A DNA stretch of 64,000 nucleotides, from NCBI RefSeq assembly GCF_947495995.1, contig NZ_CANMAX010000001.1, positions 62,001 through 126,000 of the forward strand, read 5' to 3'. Positions 1 to 8,399 of the stretch are shown piece by piece; the first letter of the stretch is position 1, and every line of letters starts with the position of its first letter. Both the position numbers and the translations under genes were made by a program. The DNA comes from an uncultured Tenacibaculum sp. (GTDB lineage: Bacteria > Bacteroidota > Bacteroidia > Flavobacteriales > Flavobacteriaceae). The notes beneath the pieces are model-generated. The model was not told the DNA's origin. It saw only the letters and a program-made list of their open reading frames with translations, and searched no databases.

Positions 1-342
1 AAAGTATTTTTCAAAAAACACATCATTATCTATAGCTGAATTATTCATGATACAACCTTCATCATAAGCAGTTTCAAAATCATTATCTGGCATAAAATCT
101 ATCTCAATATCACTTCCATATTCATTCCAACAAACATCTATTACCCCTATCTTTTCAATATCACTATAACTTAATTTATCTGTAGTAATAGAATTCAAAT
201 AATTAGTCATAGCAATTAAACATCTATTCGCTTCAACTTCCCAATCTACTTTTTGAATAATTTGAATATTCTCTTCTTGTTCAAATCTATCTTTAATCAA
301 AGCTTCTAATTCAGTATAGAAGCTATCTGAAAGTATTTTCAT
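1..342 (-). CDS. Hypothetical protein, 3' end outside window
   Basis: An open frame of 114 codons begins at the ATG at 342 and runs off the left edge without a stop. The product starts MKILSDSFYTELEAL and is acidic, with many Glu, Asp and Ile residues and no signal peptide or membrane segment. I do not recognise a family. It is separated from the next minus-strand gene by a terminator, so it is probably transcribed on its own. Only the N-terminal part is visible. Confidence 0.6.
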   Translation of the reverse strand, partial: MKILSDSFYTELEALIKDRFEQEENIQIIQKVDWEVEANRCLIAMTNYLNSITTDKLSYSDIEKIGVIDVCWNEYGSDIEIDFMPDNDFETAYDEGCIMNNSAIDNDVFFEKYF

Positions 343-438
343 TACTAAATAGTTAAGTGAATTTAAAACTATAATTTTAATTGATATAAACGAAACTTAC
401 CCCCCTGAATTCAGGATTTATCAAACTGTATTAAAAAC

Positions 439-469
439 AAAAAGCCTTGTGAATTTCACAAGGCTTTTT
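439..469 (-). terminator. Rho-independent terminator after the DUF3127 gene
   Basis: The arms AAAGCCTTGTGA and TCACAAGGCTTT enclose a 3-base loop. An A-run and a T-run flank them, so the element could work on both strands. It lies 25 bases past the stop of the gene at 494-862. Confidence 0.8.
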
Positions 470-493
470 ATATATACATCTTTATTTTTCTTC

Positions 494-862
494 TTAGAAA
501 GGTAAATCGTCTGGCTCGTTATCTGTTAAGTCTGGAGCTGGTTGAAACTGATCTACTGGTGGTACATTTTGTCCTGCAGCAGCTTGTTGTAAACTTTCAA
601 TTCTCCATCCTTGGATTGAATTAAAATACTTAGCTACACCTTCTGGATTAATCCATTCTCTACCTCTTAAGTTGATTGAAACTTTTACGTCTTGTCCAAC
701 TTGAAAAGAGTTTAATAAATCACATTTATCTTGGATAAATTCAATAAGTATCATTTGCGGATACTGTTCGTCTGTAGTTATAACGACTTCTCTTTTTCTA
801 AAACCATTGCTTCCAAAAGTTTGAGTTTCGTTAATAATTTTAATTTTACCTATAACTTCCAT
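494..862 (-). CDS. DUF3127 domain protein (OB-fold-like)
   Basis: The 122-residue protein has a compact beta-rich N-terminal domain (about residues 1-92) resembling DUF3127, a Bacteroidetes family often compared with single-stranded-DNA-binding OB folds. A Gln/Pro-rich linker follows, then an acidic tail ending DLTDNEPDDLPF. That tail resembles the acidic tip of SSB proteins (DDDIPF), through which SSB recruits partners. The gene lies 4 bases after the flavin reductase gene and is probably co-transcribed with it. The family assignment rests on sequence recall. Binding to single-stranded DNA is an inference from fold and tail. Confidence 0.75.
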   Translation of the reverse strand: MEVIGKIKIINETQTFGSNGFRKREVVITTDEQYPQMILIEFIQDKCDLLNSFQVGQDVKVSINLRGREWINPEGVAKYFNSIQGWRIESLQQAAAGQNVPPVDQFQPAPDLTDNEPDDLPF

Positions 863-866
863 AATC

Positions 867-1730
867 TTACCTATTTATCAAAAGTACCTTCCAAGCACTT
901 TCTACATCATTTTTGTCTAAATATTGTTGTGCAAATGTATGCTTTTTTTCTTCTGATAGCCCCACATATTCAGGATGTTCTTGCGCAAAGTTATCAACAA
1001 CTTCAGCATTTGGCAAAGCTTCTACATTGGCTAAAACACCTAAATTATTACCTGTTAAAACAGTACTGTTACGAATCGCTTCTGGAATTTGATCTACACC
1101 AATTCCTAAAGTTGATAATGGTTTAGGAATTTCAAAGAATCCATCTCTAGCACGAGAATAAAAACTTCCACCCGCTCTAGAAACTAAATCTATTTTATAT
1201 TGATCAATTAATCCTTCTTCATTTAACACATCTTCGTTTACATGAAGTTTCACAACTTCACATACAATTAAGTTTCCTGCTCCGCCTTCATTTCCTGTAT
1301 AAATGACATCGTTTACTTTACACTCAAATTGTACTGGAGATTCTGCAACTCTAAATGGTTTAACTTCTTCAGAAGGTAACATTGTAAGTCCAGATTTCAC
1401 AAACTCATTCACTCCTTTAGGATACATTGTACTACTTAATGACATTTGCTGAACAATATCATAATTCACAACGTTAATTACTACTTCTTTAGTTTTCTCA
1501 ACATTATCTAAAGTGTGTTTTGTTGTATTATTTCTAACACTTCTTGCCGGAGAAAAAATCATAATTGGTGGATTTGCTCCAAAAACATTAAAAAAACTAA
1601 ATGGTGAAAGATTCGGATTTCCTTCCTCATCTATAGTACTAGCAAAAGCTATGGGTCTAGGCGCAACTGCTCCTAATAAATATTGATGTAATTTTCCTGT
1701 AGATACTTCTTTAGGATTTATCGTTAACAT
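867..1730 (-). CDS. Flavin reductase family protein (FMN-binding split barrel)
   Basis: The 287-residue protein resembles the DIM6/NTAB flavin reductase-like family, which binds FMN in a split beta-barrel. The N-terminal segment with APRPIAFASTIDEEGNPNLSPFSFF is typical; this region carries the FMN phosphate contacts in relatives. No signal peptide is visible, so it should be cytoplasmic. The substrate cannot be read from sequence. It is the first gene of a two-gene unit with the DUF3127 gene. The region between it and the divergent sensor kinase gene is 84 bases. Confidence 0.8.
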   Translation of the reverse strand: MLTINPKEVSTGKLHQYLLGAVAPRPIAFASTIDEEGNPNLSPFSFFNVFGANPPIMIFSPARSVRNNTTKHTLDNVEKTKEVVINVVNYDIVQQMSLSSTMYPKGVNEFVKSGLTMLPSEEVKPFRVAESPVQFECKVNDVIYTGNEGGAGNLIVCEVVKLHVNEDVLNEEGLIDQYKIDLVSRAGGSFYSRARDGFFEIPKPLSTLGIGVDQIPEAIRNSTVLTGNNLGVLANVEALPNAEVVDNFAQEHPEYVGLSEEKKHTFAQQYLDKNDVESAWKVLLINR

Positions 1731-1802
1731 GATTTTTGTTTTGAATACTATAATGTAAATATACTACGGATTAAGTTATAAAGTTATACTCTTAGAATAG
1801 TT

Positions 1803-1810
1803 TATATTTG
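1803..1810 (+). promoter_or_regulatory. Flavobacterial -7 box of the sensor kinase gene
   Basis: TATATTTG matches the Bacteroidetes TAnnTTTG box exactly. It ends 4 bases before the ATG at 1815, so transcription would start at about the start codon, giving a leaderless mRNA. I see no clear -33 TTG element. Confidence 0.45.
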
Positions 1811-1814
1811 ACTA

Positions 1815-2960
1815 ATGAGTTTTTTGAAAAATTTCTTCGGAGTAAAACGGCTAATTATATTTATTTGTTTTGTTATTGTTTCCTTAATCTTATGGAATAC
1901 ATACTCTTTCTTTAAGAAGTTTAAGAATGATGAGAGAATAAAAATGGAACAGTTTGCAATCGCTTTAGAACGTATTGGAAATAATCCTGATTTAGATGCA
2001 GACATGAATCTTGAACTTAAAGTACTTTCAAACAATAAAATTCCTTGTATTTCTACAAGTATAAACGGTACCATTGGTGAACATCATAATTTAGATCCTA
2101 AACGTTCTTCTGATATTCTTTACTTAACCAAACAGTTAAGAATTATGAAAAATCAGAACAAACCGATTGAAATTAACTACTTAGGAAAACGAGAATATAT
2201 TTATTATCGAAATTCAGATTTACTTACCAAACTTACTTATTATCCTATTGCTTTAATTTTAATCTTAGGATTATTTCTAGCCGTTATTTATTTATTCTTC
2301 AATTCCAGTAAAATCGCAGAACAAAATAAGTTATGGACAGGTATGGCTAAGGAAACTGCGCATCAAATAGGAACTCCTTTGTCTTCTTTATTAGGTTGGG
2401 TTACTATTCTACGTGGTGAAAACCTGGATCAAGATTATGTCGATGAAATTGAAAATGATGTTAAAAGATTAAGCACAATTGCCAATCGTTTTTCAAAAAT
2501 TGGTTCACTTCCAAAATTAGAAAACACCAATATAGTTGAAGTTACCAGAAACACTTTTGATTATTTAGAATCGAGAAGTTCTAAACAGACTTCTTTCTCT
2601 TTTGAAACTTCAGATGATATTATAAATACAAATCTGAATAACGAACTGTATGGTTGGGTAATAGAAAACCTAATTAAGAACGCTATAGATGCTATGGAAG
2701 GTAAAGGAAAAATCAATTTAGCTATAGAAAATAGCGAAGAGTATATTAAAATTTTGATTTCAGATACCGGAAAAGGAATTCCCAAGTCAAAGTTCAATGC
2801 AATTTTTAAACCTGGATTTACTTCTAAAAAAAGAGGTTGGGGATTAGGTCTTTCATTGTCTAAAAGAATTATTGAAGACTACCACAAAGGAAAAATATTT
2901 GTTCAAAAATCTGAACTAGATAAAGGAACTACTTTTGAAATTCAATTCCTAAAGAACTAA
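1815..2960 (+). CDS. Orphan membrane sensor histidine kinase
   Basis: The 381-residue protein has two membrane segments (about residues 10-30 and 140-165) flanking a short periplasmic sensor domain. The kinase core follows. The H-box AKETAHQIGTPLSSLLGW places the phosphorylated histidine at about residue 183. The N-box ENLIKNAIDAM and the G motifs DTGKGIP and GWGLGLSLS complete the ATP site. It should autophosphorylate and pass phosphate to a response regulator, but none is encoded nearby. There is no obvious HAMP domain. The signal sensed is unknown. Confidence 0.88.
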   Translation: MSFLKNFFGVKRLIIFICFVIVSLILWNTYSFFKKFKNDERIKMEQFAIALERIGNNPDLDADMNLELKVLSNNKIPCISTSINGTIGEHHNLDPKRSSDILYLTKQLRIMKNQNKPIEINYLGKREYIYYRNSDLLTKLTYYPIALILILGLFLAVIYLFFNSSKIAEQNKLWTGMAKETAHQIGTPLSSLLGWVTILRGENLDQDYVDEIENDVKRLSTIANRFSKIGSLPKLENTNIVEVTRNTFDYLESRSSKQTSFSFETSDDIINTNLNNELYGWVIENLIKNAIDAMEGKGKINLAIENSEEYIKILISDTGKGIPKSKFNAIFKPGFTSKKRGWGLGLSLSKRIIEDYHKGKIFVQKSELDKGTTFEIQFLKN

Positions 2961-2966
2961 TCAAAA

Positions 2967-2998
2967 TTTGCTAGTCTTTCTTTTTAAAAACTAGCAAA
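2967..2998. terminator. Bidirectional terminator between sensor kinase and HIT genes
   Basis: The arms TTTGCTAGT and ACTAGCAAA form a 9-bp stem between two convergent genes, with A- and T-rich flanks on both sides. Confidence 0.65.
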
Positions 2999-3018
2999 CT
3001 TTTAAATGCATTCTAATT

Positions 3019-3411
3019 TTACTCGAAATTCTGAGCAATCTTCTCAGCTAAAGAAACAAACTCATCATTCGATAGTTTTTCTTTCTTTACAAACTGTATA
3101 TCTTCCATTGCATTTAAAGGCACCAAATGCACATGTACATGAGGCACTTCTAATCCAATAACACTCATTCCGATTCGTTCACATGGTATTGCTTTTTCTA
3201 ATGCTTTAGCAACTCTATAACTAAAATCCATTAATTCTGCATACTCTTGTTTACTTAAATCAAAAATCTTGTTTTCCTCTTTCTTTGGAATTACTAAAGT
3301 ATGTCCTTTAGCATTCGGATTAATATCTAAAAAAGCAAAATGCTTTTCATCTTCCGCTACTTTATACGAAGGAATTTCTCCTTGAATAATTTTTGTAAAT
3401 ATTGAAGCCAT
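3019..3411 (-). CDS. HIT family nucleotide-binding hydrolase
   Basis: The 130-residue protein has the histidine triad HVHVHLVP, with histidines at 91, 93 and 95. It also has the conserved early part SIFTKIIQGEIPSYKV of the Hint/HinT branch. HIT proteins hydrolyse nucleoside phosphoramidates or similar adenylylated compounds through the middle histidine. The length is usual for the family. It lies downstream of greA, separated by a terminator hairpin, so expression may depend on readthrough. The exact substrate is not visible. Confidence 0.88.
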   Translation of the reverse strand: MASIFTKIIQGEIPSYKVAEDEKHFAFLDINPNAKGHTLVIPKKEENKIFDLSKQEYAELMDFSYRVAKALEKAIPCERIGMSVIGLEVPHVHVHLVPLNAMEDIQFVKKEKLSNDEFVSLAEKIAQNFE

Positions 3412-3447
3412 TTAATTTTCTTTGGTGTTGATTGTAAAAATAAAAAA

Positions 3448-3474
3448 TCGGATTTAGTAACTAACTAAATCCGA
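3448..3474 (-). terminator. Terminator between greA and the HIT gene
   Basis: The arms TCGGATTTAG and CTAAATCCGA form a 10-bp stem with a 7-base loop. On the minus strand they are followed by a U-run. The element should end or reduce greA transcription before the HIT gene. Confidence 0.75.
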
Positions 3475-3498
3475 CAGTATATTGTTTTAAAATTGAGT

Positions 3499-3972
3499 TT
3501 AACGTGATATCTCTAAAACTTCGAATTTCATTATTCCATTAGGGACTTTAATCTCTGCAATATCTCCTACTTCTTTTCCAAGTAATCCTTTACCAATTGG
3601 AGAATTTACAGATAACTTTCCATTTCTTACATCGCTTTCACTATCTGCAACTAAAGTATATGTAAACTCCATTCCATTAGCTGTATTTTTCAATTTCACT
3701 ATAGAATGAATAAGAATTTTAGATGTATCTAATTCACTCTCATCTATAATTCTAGCATTAGCTACTACGTTCTTTAATTTGGCTATTTTAGTTTCTAATA
3801 GCGATTGTTCTTCTTTTGCAGCATGATATTCTGCATTCTCACTCAAATCACCTTTATCACGTGCATCTGCAATCTCTTGAGATACTCTTGGTCTCTCAAC
3901 TTGCTCTAAATGTGCTAACTCTTCCTTAAGCTTTTTTAAGCCTTCAGGACTATAATATGAAACTTGACTCAT
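3499..3972 (-). CDS. greA: Transcription elongation factor GreA
   Basis: The 157-residue product has the usual GreA length. The N-terminal coiled coil (about residues 1-75) contains YYSPEGLKKLKEELAHLE and RDKGDLSENAEYHAAKEEQ, with the acidic tip residues that enter the RNA polymerase secondary channel. The C-terminal FKBP-like domain contains VNSPIGKGLLGKEVGD. The protein restarts backtracked polymerase by stimulating cleavage of the nascent RNA. A TAnnTTTG box lies about 50 bases upstream of the ATG. Confidence 0.96.
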   Translation of the reverse strand: MSQVSYYSPEGLKKLKEELAHLEQVERPRVSQEIADARDKGDLSENAEYHAAKEEQSLLETKIAKLKNVVANARIIDESELDTSKILIHSIVKLKNTANGMEFTYTLVADSESDVRNGKLSVNSPIGKGLLGKEVGDIAEIKVPNGIMKFEVLEISR

Positions 3973-4022
3973 AACTCTAAAATTTAAAAAAATCCCAGTC
4001 CGCTAGGAATGAGATCGTCTAA

Positions 4023-4043
4023 CAAATGTACAAAATATTTGTA
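4023..4043. promoter_or_regulatory. greA promoter -7 box overlapping a palindrome between divergent genes
   Basis: On the minus strand TACATTTG (4023-4030) is an exact TAnnTTTG box reading toward greA. The palindrome TACAAA-ATA-TTTGTA (4029-4043) overlaps it and supplies a near-match on the plus strand toward the lipoprotein gene. A shared operator is possible but unproven. Confidence 0.5.
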
Positions 4044-4079
4044 AATTAGCCGCGTTAGCATTTAAACAAAGCTGTATTC

Positions 4080-4487
4080 ATGAAAAAAATTATTGCACTT
4101 CTTCTAACTATCGTTTTATATAATTGTACTGATAATGATATCAATAATAATTGTTTCTTAGGTATAGTTTTAAATGAAACTGTAAACTTATCCAATCCTC
4201 AGTTTATCGATATTCAAGTTCCCGGTGGACATACTGTAGCTAATATTGGAGGAAGAAATTTAATTATTATCAGAAGAAACAATAGCGATTTTAAAGCTTT
4301 CGATTTACAATGTCCTGACGGAAATTGTACTTCTCCAATGACTTTTGACGGATTAAAATTAGTGTGTCCTTGCAACAACAAAGAATACAATTCACTTAAC
4401 GGTTCTCCTATAGATGGCGAAGGTTGTTTTGCTTTAGAATACAATGTTATTCAAATCGGTAATACTGCACTGCAAATAAGCCGATAA
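4080..4487 (+). CDS. Rieske-like lipoprotein lacking the histidine ligands
   Basis: The 135-residue protein begins with a lipoprotein signal ending LYNC (lipidated Cys16), followed by a small beta-rich domain. The order of motifs is that of a Rieske [2Fe-2S] domain. However, the first box reads CPDGNC (Cys78-Cys83) instead of C-x-H-x-G-C, and the second reads CPCNNKEY (Cys96-Cys98) instead of C-P-C-H-G. Asp80 and Asn99 sit where the histidine ligands belong, so a normal cluster is unlikely. It should sit in the envelope, facing the periplasm or the surface. The fold assignment is inferred from motif spacing. The function is unknown. Confidence 0.7.
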   Translation: MKKIIALLLTIVLYNCTDNDINNNCFLGIVLNETVNLSNPQFIDIQVPGGHTVANIGGRNLIIIRRNNSDFKAFDLQCPDGNCTSPMTFDGLKLVCPCNNKEYNSLNGSPIDGEGCFALEYNVIQIGNTALQISR

Positions 4488-4517
4488 AAAATAATTTTAT
4501 CACCCAATTAAGATTAG

Positions 4518-4525
4518 TACTTTTG
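4518..4525 (+). promoter_or_regulatory. -7 box of the purK-purE operon
   Basis: TACTTTTG matches TAnnTTTG exactly. Its last base is the G of a GTG that could be read as an early purK start. A promoter here means translation must begin downstream, which supports the GTG at 4552. Confidence 0.55.
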
Positions 4526-4551
4526 TGCCACAACAACACAAAAAATTAATC

Positions 4552-5709
4552 GTGCAAAACTATTTTTCTTCTCACTTTAAATTGGGAGTATTAGGAGGCG
4601 GACAGTTAGGCAGAATGTTATTATCTGAAACTCAAAAGTTAGATATCCATACTGTTATATTAGATAAATCTGCAGATGCTCCATGTGCGCAAATATGTAA
4701 CGAATTTCATCAAGGAGATTTATTAGACTTCGATACAGTTTATAATTTCGGTAAAAAAGTAGACTTACTAACTATCGAAATTGAAAATGTAAATATCGAC
4801 GCCTTAGAAAAGTTAGAAAGTGAAGGTTTAACAATTTATCCTAAACCAAGTAACTTAAGAATTATTCAAAACAAAGCGCAACAAAAGAAGTTTTATAAAG
4901 ATCAACAAATTCCTACGGCAGATTTTAATCATTATGCTTTCATAGAAGAATTAAAACATTCTTACGAAAACGGATTAATCACATTTCCTTTTGTTTGGAA
5001 ATCTGCTAGATTCGGTTACGATGGAAACGGAGTTAAAGTTGTAAAAAACTATAATGATTTAGAGTCGTTACCAGAAGGTGAATGTATTGCCGAAAAAATG
5101 ATTCCTTTCAAAAATGAATTAGCTGTTATTGTTGCTAGAAATCCTAAAGGTGATTTAGTTACGTATCCTGTAGTTGAAATGGAATTTCATCCTGAAGCAA
5201 ATCAGGTAGAATATGTGATTTGTCCAGCTAGAATAGACGATACTGTTGCTAAAAAAGCTAGAGAAGTTGCTTTAAAAGTTGCTGATGCTTTCGATTTTGT
5301 TGGTTTATTAGCTGTTGAAATGTTTCAAACACAAGATGATGAAATCTTAGTAAATGAAGTAGCTCCAAGAACACATAACTCTGGTCATTATAGTATCGAA
5401 GCAAGTTATACAAGTCAGTTTGAGCAACATTTACGTAGTATTTTAGATTTCCCTTTAGGAAACACAGACAGTAAACTTGCTGGAATTATGGTAAATCTTG
5501 TAGGAGCTGAAGGACATACTGGTGAAGTTGTTTACGAGAATATTCAAGAAATTATGAATATCGATGGTGTAACGCCTCATTTATATGGAAAAAAAATTAC
5601 AAAACCTTTCCGTAAAATGGGACATGTTACCATTGTAAATCAAGATGTAAATAAAGCCAGAGAAGTTGCTCAAAAGGTAAAAGAAACCGTACGAGTTATT
5701 TCAAAATAA
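4552..5709 (+). CDS. purK: 5-(carboxyamino)imidazole ribonucleotide synthase
   Basis: PurK carboxylates AIR to N5-CAIR using ATP and bicarbonate, in purine synthesis. The product has the N-terminal FKLGVLGGGQLGRML motif, the ATP-grasp domain with WKSARFGYDGNGV, and NEVAPRTHNSGHYSIEA near the active site. I chose the GTG at 4552 (385 residues, MQNYFSSHF...) over a GTG at 4525. The family normally begins just before NYFSS, and a -7 promoter box overlaps the earlier codon. purE follows after 58 bases, so the two form an operon carrying consecutive steps. Confidence 0.95.
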   Translation: MQNYFSSHFKLGVLGGGQLGRMLLSETQKLDIHTVILDKSADAPCAQICNEFHQGDLLDFDTVYNFGKKVDLLTIEIENVNIDALEKLESEGLTIYPKPSNLRIIQNKAQQKKFYKDQQIPTADFNHYAFIEELKHSYENGLITFPFVWKSARFGYDGNGVKVVKNYNDLESLPEGECIAEKMIPFKNELAVIVARNPKGDLVTYPVVEMEFHPEANQVEYVICPARIDDTVAKKAREVALKVADAFDFVGLLAVEMFQTQDDEILVNEVAPRTHNSGHYSIEASYTSQFEQHLRSILDFPLGNTDSKLAGIMVNLVGAEGHTGEVVYENIQEIMNIDGVTPHLYGKKITKPFRKMGHVTIVNQDVNKAREVAQKVKETVRVISK

Positions 5710-5767
5710 GAATTAGTAAACAAAACTTTAAAGTTCTAAAAAGAACTTGAACAACAACATAAAAAAT

Positions 5768-6247
5768 ATGGTAGGAATTATAATGGGAAGTGATTCTGAT
5801 CTTCCAATCATGCAAGACGCAATCGATGTTTTAGAAAGCATGGATATTCAAATAGAAGTTGATATTGTTTCTGCACACAGAACACCAGAAAAACTATTTG
5901 ATTATGCTACAAATGCTCACAAAAGAGGCGTTCAAGTAATTATTGCAGGAGCTGGTGGTGCTGCTCATTTACCAGGAATGGTTGCAAGTATGAGTCCGTT
6001 ACCAGTAATTGGAGTTCCAGTAAAAAGTAGAAACTCTATTGATGGATGGGATTCTGTATTATCTATTTTACAAATGCCTGGTGGTGTTCCTGTAGCAACT
6101 GTTGCTTTAGACGGTGCAAAAAACGCTGGTATTTTAGCTGCTCAAATTATTGGAGCATCTGATAAATGTGTTTTAGATAAAATAATCGCTTACAAAGAAG
6201 GCTTAAAACTAAAAGTTGAAAAAGCTTCTGAACGAGTAAAAAAATAA
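5768..6247 (+). CDS. purE: N5-CAIR mutase
   Basis: PurE converts N5-CAIR to CAIR, the step after PurK. The 159-residue product has the class I PurE signature: GSDSDLPIM at the start, VSAHRTPEK with the catalytic histidine, and AGAGGAAHLPGMVAS. I start at the ATG at 5768 (MVGIIMGSDSD). An in-frame TTG at 5747 would add seven Asn-rich residues unlike the family. A terminator follows. Confidence 0.95.
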   Translation: MVGIIMGSDSDLPIMQDAIDVLESMDIQIEVDIVSAHRTPEKLFDYATNAHKRGVQVIIAGAGGAAHLPGMVASMSPLPVIGVPVKSRNSIDGWDSVLSILQMPGGVPVATVALDGAKNAGILAAQIIGASDKCVLDKIIAYKEGLKLKVEKASERVKK

Positions 6248-6270
6248 GTATCTTAGTACTATACAAACAT

Positions 6271-6303
6271 AAAACCTCACAGATTGTTTATTTGTGAGGT
6301 TTT
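6271..6303 (+). terminator. Terminator of the purKE operon
   Basis: The arms AAAACCTCAC and GTGAGGTTTT form a 10-bp stem with a 13-base loop, 23 bases after the purE stop. Confidence 0.8.
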
Positions 6304-6327
6304 GTAGGTTTTTAAAATTAAATTGAA

Positions 6328-8352
6328 ATGACGAAAAACCCATTACTACAAGAATTTGATACTCCTCCTTTTCAATCAATAAAAGAGGAACATTATAAAA
6401 CTGCAATAAAAGAAGCTATCGAAATAGCTAAAAAAGAAATTCATGCAATTGCAGAAGCAACAGATACAGCTACTTTCGAAAACACTACAGTAGCTTTAGA
6501 TGATACAGGAGAAAAATTAGATCGTATTACATCTATATTTTTCAATTTAAATTCTGCGGAAACCAATGAGGAAATTCAACTAATAGCTAAAGAGATTTCT
6601 CCTTGGTTAAGTGAATTTAAAAACGACATAATTTTAAATGCTAATTTATTTAAAAGAGTAAAAGCAGTTTACGATCAGAAGGATGCATTGACACTTACTC
6701 CTGAACAAAGTATGTTATTAGAAAAGCAGTACAAAGGTTTTTCTAGAAATGGAGCTAATTTAAATGATGAGCAAAAAAATAAGCTACGAGAATTAGACAC
6801 AAAACTTTCTAAATTATCACTTGAGTTTGGTGAAAATGTTTTAGCAGATACCAATGCTTTTGAAATGTTGATTACAGACGAAAAAGATTTGGCTGGTTTA
6901 CCTGAAGGAGCGAAAGAAGCAGCTAAGTTAATGGCGCAACAAAAAGAAAAAGAAGGTTGGTTATTTACACTAGATTACCCAAGTTATATTCCTTTTATGA
7001 CGTATGCTGACAATAGAGAACTAAGAAAAAGTCTTTCTATTGCAATGGGTAAAAAAGGTTTTCAAGACAATAAAAACAATAACGAGAAAATTGTTTTAGA
7101 GATTGTTGAATTAAGACATCAAAGAGCTCAATTATTAGGTTACGATTCTCATGCTCATTTTGTTTTAGAAGAGCGTATGGCAGAATCTCCAGAAAAAGTA
7201 TTATCGTTTTTAAATGATTTATTAGCAAAAGCTAAACCTGCTGCTGAGCGTGAATTTAAAAATTTAGAAAGCTACGCTAAAAAGCTAGATAATATTGATC
7301 GTCTTGAGAAGTGGGATGGTTCTTATTATTCAGAAAAACTTAAAAAAGATTTATTCGATTTAGATCAAGAAGCTTTAAAACCATATTTTAAATTAGAAAA
7401 TGTTATTGATGGTGTTTTTGAAATTTCTAATCGACTGTTTGATTTAAACTTCGAAGAAATTGATAGTATCGATAAATATCATGAAGATGTAAAAACCTAT
7501 AAAGTAACAAACTCTAAAGGTGAATTTATTTCTCATTTTTATGCTGATTTTCATCCTAGACCAGGAAAAAGAAATGGAGCTTGGATGACATCTTACAAAT
7601 CGCAACAAATTAAAGAAGAACTAAACGACAGACCACAAGTTTCTATCGTTTGTAATTTCACAAAACCAACAGAAACTAAACCTTCTTTATTAACCTTTAA
7701 TGAAGTAACTACGTTATTCCATGAGTTTGGTCATGCTTTACACGGAATGTTAGCAAACACCACCTACAAAAGTTTATCTGGAACTTCTGTTTCTTGGGAT
7801 TTTGTAGAATTACCAAGTCAAGTTTTAGAAAACTGGTGTTACGAAAAAGAAGCATTAGAGTTATTTGCTAAACATTATGAAACTGGAGAAACAATTCCTA
7901 TGGAATATGTTCAGAAGATTAAAGAATCTGCTGCTTTTCATGAAGGTATGCAAACGTTACGTCAATTAAGTTTCGGTTTATTAGATATGAGCTGGCATTC
8001 TGGAAACACTGAAAATATTTCTTCAGTTAAAGATTTTGAATTAAAAGCTTTCGAGAACACAAAATTATATCCAGATGTTTCTGAAAATTGTATGAGTACA
8101 GCTTTTTCTCATATTTTTCAAGGAGGATATTCAGCTGGTTATTATTCATATAAATGGGCAGAAGTTTTAGATGCCGATGCTTTTGAATATTTTAAAGAAG
8201 AAGGTATTTTCAATAGAGAAATCGCAACTAAATTTAAAGATCATGTACTTTCTAAAGGAGGAACAGAAAAACCGATGGAATTGTACAAACGTTTTAGAGG
8301 TCAAGAACCTAAACCTGAAGCTTTATTAAAAAGAGCTGGGTTAATAAGTTAA
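6328..8352 (+). CDS. M3 family metallopeptidase (oligopeptidase A / Dcp type)
   Basis: The 674-residue enzyme carries the zinc motif HEFGHALH at residues 465-472, in the context TLFHEFGHALHGML. The long alpha-helical N-terminal region and the C-terminal segment FSHIFQGGYSAGYYSYKWAE are typical of the M3A branch, which includes oligopeptidase A and dipeptidyl carboxypeptidase. Such enzymes trim short peptides, often after signal-peptide or protein breakdown. No signal peptide is visible, so a cytoplasmic role is likely. The gene stands alone between two terminators. I cannot tell OpdA from Dcp by sequence alone. Confidence 0.92.
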   Translation: MTKNPLLQEFDTPPFQSIKEEHYKTAIKEAIEIAKKEIHAIAEATDTATFENTTVALDDTGEKLDRITSIFFNLNSAETNEEIQLIAKEISPWLSEFKNDIILNANLFKRVKAVYDQKDALTLTPEQSMLLEKQYKGFSRNGANLNDEQKNKLRELDTKLSKLSLEFGENVLADTNAFEMLITDEKDLAGLPEGAKEAAKLMAQQKEKEGWLFTLDYPSYIPFMTYADNRELRKSLSIAMGKKGFQDNKNNNEKIVLEIVELRHQRAQLLGYDSHAHFVLEERMAESPEKVLSFLNDLLAKAKPAAEREFKNLESYAKKLDNIDRLEKWDGSYYSEKLKKDLFDLDQEALKPYFKLENVIDGVFEISNRLFDLNFEEIDSIDKYHEDVKTYKVTNSKGEFISHFYADFHPRPGKRNGAWMTSYKSQQIKEELNDRPQVSIVCNFTKPTETKPSLLTFNEVTTLFHEFGHALHGMLANTTYKSLSGTSVSWDFVELPSQVLENWCYEKEALELFAKHYETGETIPMEYVQKIKESAAFHEGMQTLRQLSFGLLDMSWHSGNTENISSVKDFELKAFENTKLYPDVSENCMSTAFSHIFQGGYSAGYYSYKWAEVLDADAFEYFKEEGIFNREIATKFKDHVLSKGGTEKPMELYKRFRGQEPKPEALLKRAGLIS

Positions 8353-8358
8353 AAAACA

Positions 8359-8387
8359 AGAGCTGCAAAACATCCTTTTGCAGCTCT
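8359..8387 (+). terminator. Terminator after the M3 peptidase gene
   Basis: The arms AGAGCTGCAAAA and TTTTGCAGCTCT form a 12-bp stem with a 5-base loop. It ends only 12 bases before the ATG of the next gene, so it is also a candidate 5' leader structure for that gene. Confidence 0.75.
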
Positions 8388-8399
8388 TTATAAATTCTT

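Noticed and set aside
404..415. Perfect 12-base palindrome CCTGAATTCAGG
   Set aside because: It lies in a short spacer after a terminator with no promoter or gene it could control; chance is sufficient.
4525..4551. Earlier GTG start for purK adding nine residues
   Set aside because: An exact -7 promoter box overlaps that codon, and the family starts close to the GTG at 4552.
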